Part shown: piece after piece, positions 33,356 through 47,300 of the stretch
How the letters are laid out: each line of letters opens with the position of its first letter
Position numbering within the stretch: the stretch's first letter is position 1
Assembly (NCBI GenBank): GCA_914767715.1
Contig: OU612074.1
Span: forward strand, 10,202,062-10,266,061
Length of the DNA stretch: 64,000 nt
Reading direction: 5' to 3'
Origin: Membranipora membranacea
Lineage: Eukaryota > Bryozoa > Gymnolaemata > Cheilostomatida > Membraniporidae
The notes under the pieces: generated by a model
What the model was told of the DNA's origin: nothing
Database searches by the model: none
Seen by the model: only the letters and a program-made list of their open reading frames with translations
Made by a program: the position numbers and the translations under genes

Positions 33356-35306
33356 ATGGAGCTTTGTATGGCTGTTCTCTACCGTTGTAAGTTGATTTTT
33401 TTGTTTTTCTGACATTACCGGGCTTAGAATCTGTAGAAAGTCTTGCCAAGTCTTGGATCAACTCTTATTCAATTAAATAATAATAACATACCGAGTGTGA
33501 TAACTCTTGACAGTTTTGACAAAAGTTTCTCTTTTTCTTGCAGCGCCTGCTTCCAAGGGAGTGTCACCAGCAGACATGTCTGGTAACAAATTCGCTGCAG
33601 ATTGTCTCGAAGCTCATAATGATAAAAGAAAGAAGCATGGAGTATCCAAGCTGAAGCTGAACTCAGAGTTGTGTGTCCTCGCTCAAAACTATGCCCAGCA
33701 GTTACTCAGGTAATTATTTATGGAGTCCGGCGTTGCCCCCTCGTTCAAAACTATGCCCAGCAGTTACTCAGGTAATTATTTATGGACTCCGGAGTTGCCC
33801 CCTATGTCACACTAGCCATGTGATTTACAAGTTCGTGTGTATGAGGTACATGCAGGCCCGCAGTTTCAGGGGAGGCAGGGACGCTCTACCTCCCTTAGAA
33901 TGCTCAATAGAGTCGCCTAAAAATGTTATAACTGAATATCCCATGTCAGAATCGGCACATTTTGAACATCCATATGCTGTTTATATCATTAAAACGCTAT
34001 GGAACTTTGAGATTGGAGGACTCAGGAGAAGCTTACAATATCCCATCCTGGCGTTACTTCACACCCTCATGGATTTTTGCCTCCCCTACAGTTTTTCCTA
34101 AACTAGGGCCCTGACATGTACAAAGGGTAGGGTCCGACTACTCAGTTTGTTAAAGTGCCTGTCCTCTACTGCAAGCGATGGAGATCCTGGGTAGAATCCC
34201 GCTAACTTCCTGGTTCTCTTGAAGCCCGAGGTGTGCTCCGATTTAGAAACAGCATGGTGGCTTTTATTTATATGCAGCCCCCTTCAGCTCATGTATGGTA
34301 CTCTGTCTAAATAACTGAGATCAAGTTGAAGCCAATTATGACTACTGGTGACCTATAATTCTCAATCTTTGAACTGAGACAGAACTTGTGATTGCATCCA
34401 GCATTTAACCAACATCATCTCTGACCGATGGAGTATGGATTAATTTATTCATTCATATGGCCTTAGTATAATTTGCAAGGAAAGGGGGGGTGGTGCTGCT
34501 CCTCAATAGAGAGGGGGGGCACACATAAAGTAAATAGGTTATAATCAGCTCTCTGTTACTCCTTGGTTACAACACAGAATACTCTTTATAAATATGGGGC
34601 TTGTGTGAAATTTGGCTGCGTTTAACTTAGCCTCACCTGTAAAGCCTTGTCAAGACATGTTTTGATAAGACAGTCTATCAAGCTCCATACAAAGAGTCCT
34701 GAAGTAAAGTTGTATCATACAAACTATAATATCCAGGCTGGCTTCAAATTTAGCAAATACCATAACAATTTGTAGATTGCTGTATCCTTTTTCTCTACGT
34801 ACCTGTTGCTAAATTCAAAGTACCGGATTCGTGCTAGTTCAGCTCGCGTCATATCACGGAGTGGCGGTTTGTGTGTGAGTAGAAGGCCATGTGTATTCAC
34901 AGAGATATTGTGTTGTAAGAAACAGTCGTATGAGCCAAACCTCATCCAGTTTGCTGAAAGGAACTGTTGGATGTAATTCCATAGCTGTTGTGTGCAGGGA
35001 GGGGAATTCGGGTCTGGTCGATAGGCCGTATAGGCCGTATAGGTTTCAATTTCCACAAGCGCAATCTCCAAATGTCCCAAACTCCATGGGTGTGGTTATA
35101 GACAAAACTATGGGTGTGGTTATCACAAGCATCAGTTATACGCAAACTTGTAGTTGTCTTTCCTTTCTTCTGTTTTAAATTACCATAAGGGACTTATGTC
35201 CTGTGCACACTGAATTAGATATGGAATTCAATGCCTGTGCATTGAAGTGCCTGTCTCGGACATCAAGTGAGACAATCATAGACATGGGCATAGACATGGG
35301 CATAGA

Positions 35307-35340
<34 letters not shown>

Positions 35341-38300
35341 GACATGGGCATGGACATAGTTTTGTCTATGAATTTTGTACTTTCTAACTAGAGTCGGCCA
35401 ACCTCCGTTGTATCAAATTGTGATTCTACAACTCCCCCCTTCCCTCCATGTCATTGGTCCTAATTCGATTCAACCCTACGATGCTACAGTCACTCCCACA
35501 TTTCTTCTTTTGTTGCAACAAAAGTGGAACTGCTGTGTTGAGGTTACTTCAATGCAGACCATACATGACAGGTTGCCCTATTTGGTAGGGTAACACCAGA
35601 TATTTGGGCTGATTACCCTATGAGACCAGATGACCCTATAACCACCACACTTTTGCACCTAAGAGATTAGTGAAGCTTTATTTGCTTATTATGCTGTCAT
35701 GAGGTCTAGCTGTCAACATAATATAACAAATTGTATTAGTTTAAACACTTATACATAGTAAAATTCTTTCTAATGCTTGCTAGAATTAGGTAAATTATAG
35801 TTATCTAACAATAAATCAACAGAAAATCAAACATTTTAAGAGCTTCGGTGGCTGGGGTGTTGCCCCGGACGGCTGGCGGGAGTATTTTAGGGTCCCCCAG
35901 ACCAACCCAGCCAGCAAGTTTATGCACCACCAGATATAGAGCCCAGCCAACTTGTCATGTATGATGCAGACCATTATCGCTTATTATTGGACTTTGGAAT
36001 AGTGTCAAATATTATTTATCCTTGCCCATGGTTATGTAGCGTCCGGTGATCCTTGCTGGTATGTTAGAATATTAGGCTAGGCAGCTGCTAAGGTTCGCAC
36101 TTCAAGAAATGCGCTATAGTTTCTAGGAAACATCACTACTTCAGTACATTAAAAGGACATCTCCAACTCTCTAATAATAGTCATCCTCTTGACTCTTATA
36201 ATTCATAATTTTTTACAAAGTACATTGCCTTTATATCAACAAGCAGTCATTAAACCTGCTTGCCCTGCGTTTGATTCACTGAATCAACATGTGATACTGT
36301 TCGAGCTATATAATTAATCCATCCATTGCTCATGAGATCCATGAGTCAATTACACGGAAGTTACACTCAGCGCACAAAGTCTATCAAAGTGTCAAATAAG
36401 CTGTAATAAACAAACATCAAATATCAAATGAAGCGATGTCGCACGATCACGAGATGATCAGGTTTATGACTGGTTCAGCTGAAAAGCTTTGCTTGTGAAC
36501 TATAGTCCTGCCGTCTCCTCAGAATAATAGGATTACCTAATATTGAGACTACATGAGGGTAGTGTTATGTCAGCTTCTGACCACAGTGGACTAGTTTAAT
36601 GACCTTCATCGTCAGATCGATACTAAAAACTTGCCTGCATAGACTGGTTACTCAACTGTTGGTAGCCAAATTGTACGAAGGTTTGTCTACAATTTTGACA
36701 TACTTTGCATTATACGAGTGTCGCCCTGTGCTCGGCTTATTTGTGCTGCTTAACTTCACTCCAGTCTCACCATTGTCGCACCACCGTCACACCGTCGTCA
36801 CACTGCTGTCACATCACTTTATCCGTCTGGAAGCCAACAGTCAGCCATCAAAGGATTATAGATAATGGCCGGGAAGCTGAACGTAAACACTCGGATGTAT
36901 TCCTCTCACCAACAGAGAACGCAGATTACGATCAGGCAAAACCAGGCACAGACAACAGCTGTGCATACGACCCACCAGTGGCCACCACAAGCGGTGCATA
37001 CAACCCACCAGCTTGAACAACCAGCAGTGTATACAACCAACCTGCAGCAACCACAAGCTGTGTACACTACCCGCCCGGGGCAACAACCGCCGGTGCATAC
37101 AACTAACCAGCGACAGAAACCGACGGTGTATACAACTAACAAGTGGCTACCGCAAGCGGTGCATTCAACCAATCCACAGCAACCACCAATGGTGCACACA
37201 ACCCACCAGCAGAATCAACCAGCGATATACTCAACCCATCAGCGGAAATCACCAGTGGTGTACACTACCACTTGTACATTCAGGTATTCTCTGCCTCAGA
37301 TCAGGGCTCTCAGATTATCCTGTCTTGTAGATCACAAGGAATAGATATCCAGGGGGGTCTCTCAATAAGAAAGAGTGATGCATTACTAAAGCAAGTTATC
37401 ACTATCACATCGCTCAAAATTATCACTCGAAACTTGGTCTTTCAATAAGACAAAATTGCTCCCAGATCGCTCACTCAGATTGTATATAGCTCTATCATTG
37501 AGTGAGGAATCTGAAGGCGAGAGCTCTAGCCTGTATCGCTCACACACTGAGTGAGCGATCAGATTGCGATTTTGGCTGTTTCTTATTGAAAAACCCCCCA
37601 GTTGTCAATTCTTAATCGCTCAAAATATTTCACTGACAGAGTTATGCCTCGATGACTGTAACAAGTTGTTATCAGTTTGACCTTTTGAAGGTGCATGGGA
37701 GTTACGCAAATTTCTTGTAGGCAGTAAGTAAACCCCTGTTTGAATTTTTAGCTGAAGCCAGTTAACCAAGTTTCCGGCTCCATTTGGAATGGGAGATAAA
37801 TTCTTTCAATTGATGTAACAGCTATTCCTAGAGTAACACCATCGTAGCCCTTCTCAATCTAATGGATCATCGCGGTTTTGAGCTTATATAAGTTTTTTTG
37901 AGGTATCTATGCTTCACCGGCACCCCGAAGATAAGAAAAGGTTTGGTTCGTCTAAATCCAGGTATAGGAAGTCAAAGCCTTGTCACGTAGCTATCTTTTA
38001 GTGGCCTTCCAACAAGGCTTAGGAAGTTTGAAAAGAAATCATCCAGTCCTACAGTCCTAATGCTTAGATCACTGCTGGTAATGTTATAATCAAACAAAAG
38101 AGTTACTTACCAGAGCCTGATATTTGCTGCCTTCTAACTGGAGTGTTTAATCCGGCGCTGTGAGTGCGGCGTTTAGTCCGACAGAATGCCAAACAATGAA
38201 GCGAAGGCTGATGTTGTGTCTAAATGATTGTTGCCTCATAGTTCAATTTGAGTTTAAAATTGATAGTTGAGTTAGAATTAAGGCCGTCGGTCCGGTCCGT

Positions 38301-41300
38301 TCTGGACTAGAATAAAACAATAAATTTACACTTTATTTGTACTTTGTACTTTATAGCGGACATTAAATCAAGATTGATCCAATATGTCCATTGTTTTTCC
38401 ACCCTACTGGAGAACTGGCAGCGTCTTGACACTCCAAATGCAGACAGACCGGATCATACTTGACCTTAATGGATACCATATTATATCACTGATTGCTGTT
38501 AATCTCGATAATTGTTGTCTATTTATGGCAGGTCTGGTGAGTTGAAGCACAGCGGTCACCAGTACAAAGATGGTCCCCTTGGAGAGAACATTGCCGGCAA
38601 GACCTCATCCAATATGGCTGCCGAATACACCGGTAGGCTAACTACACCATCAGCAGATCATGTGTATCTATGAATTAAACTAAGTACCTAACAAGTAACA
38701 TGTGTACCCACTCCTGATCCTCTAAATTGCCTTCAAGTTGTCACACCAAATCCCTTTTGAGGAAACTCGGGCTACGTTTATAAATTAATGCTCTGGCGGT
38801 CAGGGACTTTCATGGGTTAATAGGTTCCCCTAAGAGTTTCTTATCCTGGCAATGAGTATACAAGTTGATTTGTTGGCTAATGCCTTCCATTCCATCCCTG
38901 CTTTAAGGGAAAACGTTGATAATAGAAATTTTTGTGCCAGATGTCCTGGTCAGTGGTGACCTTAAAATTTGTACACAGACCATAAATTGGTTATCACAAT
39001 TATTTTCAAAATTTACTGCCTTTAATTTCAAATTGGAATGTTACCAGAGACTATAAATATATCTATTGTCGCTGATGTTACTTGATATGATATCGTAGTT
39101 ATGTTTCATTCATTAAAAACAGTTAGCCTGACCTCGTTCATGGATGGGGTCTGTGTTGGAGGTTGCTTGTATGGTGTTATCGCCCACGTACCAGTAAATT
39201 TGCACATTTCAGAATACCTCATATGCCGGTGTTTTGCTCTGTTTAATTGGCTGTATATACCATCGAGGTCAGTTTTTTTCAAAAGGGTGCCTTATAGCTG
39301 TGGGGTGCCTTATAACTTGAGCATTTTTATTTTTTCCAAGGGAGAAGCTTCACTTATAAGGCCGGTGCCTTATAAGTGAGGTATTACAGTATATTTGATT
39401 CTTATTTGTCAGGTTCTGAGTGTGTAGATCAGTGGTACAGTGAGATTAAGGATTATGACTTCCGATCTCACAACACTGGTCTCAAAACAGGTAAGCTATT
39501 TCCCTAAGGGAGGAAAATATTGGCAGTAGGATGTATGTGCTGACTTTAACTTAAACTTAAAACTTTAAAATTTACTCTACTTCTTTACATTACATTGAAT
39601 TGCACCTCATGCAACCAAATCATTGTGCTTGGTTAAATAAAGTTACCTCTGAGCTTGCTTAACTGAAGGGAGCCCAAATTTAACTCCTCTTATGCAGTTT
39701 ATTTCATGTAACTCTCATAGATTGAACATTTATATCTTTAGCATTCTTTCATATATTTCTTATTTTCCCAACCGTTTATTCTGCGGCTAATCAGCTCCCT
39801 AACTGCAACACTATTATCCGATCTTATTATTCTTCAATACTTTTTTACCTCATAACTCATAACCAGTATTGTCACATGTTATTAATTATAATTAACTCTG
39901 TGTTTAACTTTGGTAGTAAGCGTGATAAGTTCTTTCGGCTGTTTTCAAAGGTCAACAAGTTACCTATAATAGATTTATTTTTGGTTATCTGTACACTTCT
40001 AAGAAAACCTCTATAAGTAAATGAATAATAATGTGATCGATTCTTGTTTGGAGTTGTCACCTACTGACCAATAAGAAGACGACTCCTATAATTTAGATTG
40101 AAAAAATATACAATGTTGATTATTGTGCCTCAGTAGTAGGTATTCTTCCTAGCCATAAGCAATATTGTTTTCCTTTCAAGACACAACTTTTCAAATGCTA
40201 AGCTTACGTCACATTACAATTGAATCGCCAATCTTAAACTTGTATAAAAAAATTACTGTATATCCCAATATATTATTTTAATACCGATTTAAGGAGGCAA
40301 AAAAAACAAAACAAACATACATATTCTTGTATATGTTTCCTGGCCAATAGAAATATTTAGCAGTATACTTCTCATTATGTCTGAAGCTTGAACATAATGT
40401 GAGTTTGAATTAGGTGACATTAGAATGCATTGAGATCTTGCTGAAGGGACCAATTTTGTCTGAATTGACAAGAGTTCTGAATTATAAAGTCTGAATTAAG
40501 AGGAGAACACTGTATATCTTATTTCTCTCTCTTTGGTATCCTTGTATATAATTACTATTGACTTATCGTTGATGTTATATCGGATCTGTTATTTCTCACC
40601 TCACAGGACATTTTAGTCAGGTGGTGTGGAAGGATAGTAAGGAGCTCGGAGTAGGAATGGCAGCTAAAGACGGAAAGTGTATCGTAGTGGCAAACTACCA
40701 TCCTGCAGGAAACTATAAGGGTATGTGTTTGTAGAGCGTATCAAAATCTCAAGGAAGTATACTCACCTGAGGGTGCTGGGTCTTTAACAATCAATCTAGA
40801 GAGCTTCTTCTTTGGGACCAAAACCTATGCAGGGCCGTAGTTTAGAAAAAATGGTAGGGGAGGCAAAAGCCAGAGGCTAATCCGAAGCATCACCAGGAGG
40901 GGTGCTGTAAGCTCCTCCCGAGCAATTTAAGGCATATAATTAGCAAATGGAATTCCCAGAGGAGCTGATTCTGACATGGATTACTCAATTATAGTGTTTT
41001 TATGCCACTGTATTTAGATTTCTAGGGAGGCAGTGCCTCTCTGCCTCTCCTAGAACTACTGGCCTGCTATGACTCATGTGGCACCACTTGCCTGGCAATG
41101 AATGGCAAGAGTGGAAACCGATTGCTAAACTCGCCATCACTAAACAAAAAATGGGTTGATGGTGCTAATTATGTATGCCACAATTAACTTATTAGTGTTT
41201 AATCTGAGCCCCCCAGGCTTTTGCCCGCCGCCCGACGGCCCCACGGCGGTGTTATGCACTCATATCCCACAATCTTTTCGCTATTTCAAACCTTTTCAAA

Positions 41301-44300
41301 TCACAATGTATGTATCAGCTTTACTGGACCTACATCGTTCAATAACACTAGGCTTAATCCTAGAAGATATCACTGTTTGAAAAAACTCAGGGTACATGGT
41401 GTTAAGAAGGAACAGAGAGAGCTAGAGACCTTATGTTACTTAAATTATCTTCGAGTTATTATGAACCATAGTGTAATATAAAGGACCCCCTCCAATCCCA
41501 TATTTCAGATCGCTTGATTTAACCGCAAGAAGTTACCTTAGGTGCAAAACAGTAAATAAGTTTACTACAACCAGTAACCCTCCATCCATATTTTCGAATA
41601 ATTATCATCTGACTGATGGTAAACGGTGCGGACTTGTGATCTGTGAGGTCCAGGTTTAATTGCCAGCGCCCGCATTCGTTTCTGATTTGGTACTGGTACA
41701 CCATTCATCCTTGCCAGGTCCTTGCGGAACGGGTTAAAAAACACCGGTGGTCCACTGTGTGTTTGCACACCCCAATTGCAGTAAAAAATACCCCCCTCTG
41801 GCTCTTCGATAATAAGGGTAGCCGGAATTTGGCGGGCAAGGGTATAGGGTGCAGCTTGAGTACCATGGGTCCCGGTACCTGTACTCTAGGGGGGTAACCC
41901 TCTCTGCAATGATAACTTAGACTTAGAAGCTTGACTCTCCTTTCCATATTGTCATATTCTCATTATGTCACCTGCCTCTCCTTAATACAGGGATGTACAA
42001 AGACAACGTATCCCCAGCTGAGGGTAAAAGTGCTGGGTCAAAGGTCAAATCACTGTTTGGAGGACTGAGTAAGAAGGCTGATGACTCATCATCATCTAGT
42101 GATGAGGAGAAAACTCCAGGCGGAGGTGAGTCTGTCTGTGTGTCTTAATAATATGTAGTCTGTTTGTCCTTTGGATAAAATGGAAGGCAAAGGAGCGATT
42201 GAGGACGGGGTCATGATATTTGTGCCAATAAACTCTAAGTTTAAGGAAATCATACAGGATGCCATAAAATTAAGACCGAGATATTTTTATGTAGTTTTTT
42301 ACCTACCAGTATCAAAGTTTTAAATTATATGCTGTTACAATCACAGAGCCTTTTAAAACGATTGTAAACTGTCTTTGGCGGATTTACCAATAAACTGCTC
42401 TCTAAGTTTGTCGGCAGTTTGGAATACACTTGCGGGCCTAAAGCCAGTAGATAGTAAACTGCAGTGGGATATGAACCCAGGACCTTCTTAACTTTTGAAG
42501 TCTGAAGTCACCTCCTGTTGTTAGTCCATGCGCTTGGACTGTTGTTGAACATTGTAAAGAATGTATTTTAAAATCACTATGGTCCCATCCAAAAAAGAAT
42601 AGCCGCAGCCAGGATTTGAATTCGTCAGTTAGTGCAGAGTTTGCCAATTTTCACCATGATCACTGATCCTGATCCTGATTACTGATCCACGGACAAATTT
42701 TTTTACAGGCTCATACAAATAAGATGATCTAGATGACTAGACACAAATGGTTTTGTGATGACGTTGTGAGGTTTAATAGGTTTTCAGTTATTTGATCTTG
42801 AATGTGTTGCATATGGAAACTTGCCATCAGGCCATCACGCTGCCTATCCCAGCCCTACCATCAAGATTGCTCATACTTCATGTTAATGTTATCAGGTTAG
42901 CTTAGTGGTTAGCGGGTTGGATCATCGATCTTACGACTTGGGATCGATTCCCGTGCATGTCCACTGGTGTTCGGTAAGGTGTTCCAATGAGTACCAGAGC
43001 TTCATGCGATGTAGGTTCTCATTAGTCAGGGTTGGCTATGGAGTGCTTGGACCCAGTGACCGGGTGGTAATGATGTAGTGTTCACAGCTTAGAAGTACCC
43101 ATTGTGGCGTACTTTATATAAAAAAACTCATTATTATATCATTATTATTATATTATATTATTATTATTATTATGTTTTAAATTTTGCAGCGAGCCGAAGC
43201 CCGAGAACCACTACAACAAGTACAGGAAAAACTAAAGTAAGACACATCTTTAATTTTTTTAACTTTTTGGAGCTGTCTTTCTCTATAATTTATCCGTCGC
43301 TTAATACAACTCTAGTTAGAATCTTCATTGTGAAGTTTGTATATGAGTTCGCAGATTGCGAATAGTGACATTTCATTGCCAGTTGTAGGCGGTCGATAAT
43401 GGAATGGCACTATCAGCAGTCGGATCAGAGTTTAGATATTCTAACCTTCACATCAGGGAGAATGGAAGGGGGAGGAGCCTGCACTTGGTAGGCCACACCC
43501 CCTTCCATTCCCCTGTTCACATCTAGTAGGCTGATCGTGATACGCTTCTCTTTTACGAAGAATCTTATCTTTTTCCGACAAGCAAAATGTCTCCCAAAGT
43601 CTTTTTGATTTTAATAGGTGACAATCACGAAAACAATCACAAAGCCTGATGGTACCGTGGAGACAATCACAGAAGAGAGGGTGGAGGATAGTAAGTCCCC
43701 AAATGTCAACAACAATGTCATGAAGCAGGTAAGTTCTTGGGCTAAGAATAACATGTGTTATTGCTGATCCTATGCATGTGTGTAAATTTTCATTTAAATA
43801 CGATTTGTGTCACTGTCCCATACATTCTGGTTGTCAAATACGACAAGAAGTTGCTCCAAAATTTCTTAGCATGTACATTTAGCAATCAATCAGATGTCAT
43901 CCATCTTGTTTATGTAACCGACATTAAAGGGTCAGTCCTATTAGAAAAGTGGATATATTACCCCAGTAAATCAAATATTGTGAGATCATAGGGTGTAAAA
44001 AAAATTAAAGTTGTGGAAAATAGCAACTAGTTTTTTTTCCAAATATTTTAGCAGGGATGATAGAGGATCATAGTGGTCAGGGGAGGCAATATATCACTAT
44101 GATCCACTATGATCCCAATTTTCAAACTTTTCAGCAGTTTTACTGCAATTAGGTTCACAGGCTGTTTTATTTCATATGCCCTAATGACTTTATAGCCTGA
44201 GATCTTTAAAACCTTACCGAACATGACCTGGTAGGACTGTCACTTTAACATACGTACATGGTGGCTTTTACCTGCAGGAATCAGCTGACATTTAACTTTG

Positions 44301-47300
44301 TTTTTGGTAAAAACTGCAGGCAAAAGTATTTAATTTTTGACTACCTATTAAACTGTTCGGTAAAACCTACAGGAAACAACATTTCTACTCGTCTCCTTTT
44401 GAAGGTCCCGGCTAGCAGTGGAGCAGTGAAAGTCAAAACTAAACAGTCAACAAGTGAATTCAGAAAAGACGCCCTGGACACACACAACAAACTTAGGTAA
44501 CTTAGTCCAAGTACCACTGTTCATATCACTGTCAGGCTATTGTTGACGAAACATAAAGTTTTTAGTAGCTGGTTAAGAATCTGCTAGCTTTTAAAGCTTT
44601 CTTTCAATGCTTAAAAATATATCATAGAGTAACAAAAAATACAAAATGAACCTCAACTTCCTGTCAAGAGGAAGCGTATTTGGTTAGAGTTGCCCCCCCA
44701 TCTGCATGTCACGCCAACCAATTCAAGTCAAATGGATCAAAGTTGATCTAGGTTAAATTACCTGCCCTTCAAACCTGCAAGTTTTAGAATCTCTGAGTGT
44801 GAATACTGATGCCATCTATAGACTTCTATCCTTGTTGGCATCAAAATATGTTTTGATCCGAGAGCGAATTGCTGTCTTACTCTTAACCCATCATTATCTC
44901 TATCTTTAGTGTATATGAACACCATTGATGCCAATATCTGTACAAGTGTTTTAGAATCACTTGTTTGGCAGAGGGGTGGTCTCCGGGTAGCCACAGCCAA
45001 TCAGAGCCATCACCTTGGCTAAGTGCCGCCCAAGTTGATAAACAGTAGTAATATGAGTTAATTTCTTATAGAGCTAAGCACAGAGCAGGAAAGTTGAAGC
45101 TGAATTCGGAGTTGTGTACCATCGCTCAGAAGTGGGCGGAGCATCTGTCTACCGTCAGTACCCTACAGCACAGCAGTGGTAACCATAAGGGCCAGCCTCT
45201 GGGAGAGAATATAGCCTCCAAGTGGGGGTCAAATGGAGCCGATTACACAGGTATGAATAGAATATATGATTTAAAGATGATTTTATATTTTATCAAATTT
45301 TATAAAATATGTAATAATTTATTCGTAATTATATTTATCATATATAATGATGTATTATATATCATTATTATATGATGCATTATATTCCACTATCTACAAA
45401 CCCAGTCGAACAGGAGGTATCTCAGTTCGTTAGAGAGCCGGCCCTCTAAGGCTCAAATGTTGGAGGTCTCGGGTTTGTATCCTGCTGCAGACTACTGGGC
45501 TCAACTGACGCTCAAGGTGTGCTGCGACCTGCCTGCAAACTGAGGGCAACTTTGTGCCGAATATGGCGGCCGCGCCCTTAAGGCACTTTTATTCATCTGT
45601 CTTCAGACAAAGACAGACTTGCGATTGTAACCCTTTATTGTTCACCTTTGTCCACCTTTCACCGCCATGTCCTGATCGGGTGGACCTTTATTTCTATGGC
45701 TTCTGTGCTCCCAGTGTTTGTCCTGACTTGGGTCGAACAGTTCTCACACATGTCTTGGATGGTATTGATGTATCCTTCAGGCACTCCTCCCCTCCTGAGG
45801 CAGTACCAGATCAACTGATGAACGGTTTGGAAATTGGTGATTGCAGTATCTCACGTGTATCACATAGCCTCAAAATCCTGATGTGATACAATTTTGTAAA
45901 TTGCACCGATCGTTTTGCCCAAAATTTGCTTGCAAAACCCCACTCTCAGTCTTTACTTGGATTTTTTTAGTAATTTATTAGCGTAATTTTCATTCTCAAA
46001 GAAATTTTGACAATATTAGCCATGAAAAGAAAAAGAAATACATTAATATTAGATTGACAGAAAAACTATTATCATGTTATCTGTATGTATATCTGTTATG
46101 TATTTTTTATTATTTATTTTTAATTATTTATAGGAGAGGAGGCGGTACAGCAGTGGTACAGTGAGGAATCAGCCTATGATTACTCTGGTAAATCTAACGC
46201 TGGAGCTTCTGGTACGTCAATGATTCCGTTTTCCTTCTTTTTATTACTTTTTTTTACTTTTTTTTTCTTTTTACTTTTTTTCTTTTTTTTGTTCTTCTTT
46301 CGGCATATCTCTACAAAAATATCAGCATCTTTTGTAGTATTACATCAGCATCATCTTTATCTAAAAATGTGCCATTTGTTAATTTAGTCAAATAATATTA
46401 TCTCCCGAGAAGCATGCCTGTGTAGCCATCTGAGTCGGTTGAATTTGCTATTATTAAATATTAGCATGAACCCTAGAGTAAGTTTCCATGCACAGTGGAG
46501 AGATTGGGAGCTTCAATTTTTACAGTTCACCATATTGAGCAACCTTGTTCAGGGCAGTAGTTAAGGGAAATTGCAGGGGAGGCAAAAATCCTTGTGGGTG
46601 TCAATTAAAACCAGGTTTGGTATTGTCCCAGTCCCCTGTCCCCAGCTTCCAAAGCATTTAAATGATATAAATGGAAAATGGAAGCCCCAAATGGGCTGAC
46701 ACTGACAAGGACTATTTAATTATAGCATTTTTAGGGCACTCTATTAAACATTCTAGGGGAGGCAGAGCGTCCCTGCCTCCCCTAGAACTGCGGGCCTGTT
46801 GTTTTAAAGGGTAGGGCTCGTACAGCCCATAACAGCTAATATTCCCATAAACTAAGCAACTACCACCAACTACGCAAAATCCACAATCAATAAGATGGTA
46901 TGTGCTTTTGTGCAGCCTTGAGGTTGACAGACTTTCACAGACAGGTAACCCAGGGCCGTAGTTTTGAAAAAAAGGTAGGGGAGGCAAGTCCGAAGTGTCA
47001 ACAGGAGGAGTGCTGTAAGCTCCTCCCCAAACAAAAAAGTGAAATATTAATCCCAATAATAGTAATCCTCTGGCATTGATTATTCAATATAGTGTTTTTA
47101 GGCCACTGTATTTAGCTTTCCAGGGGTGGCAGTGCTTCCCTGCCTCCCCTTGAACTACGGACCTGTAACCATGGACAGTTGTAATTGTAAAATTATATTA
47201 TTTTGTAGTTATTTGTATGATTGTAGATTCTAATGATTATTGCCATATTTTGTTTGTGTTTCGTACTGTAGTTGTATTATTTCATCATCATCATATGTAT

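Noticed and set aside
35175-35391. Open frames on both strands of Met-Gly and Met-Pro/Ser repeats
   Set aside because: They are translations of a hexanucleotide tract; a period divisible by three keeps frames open by itself.
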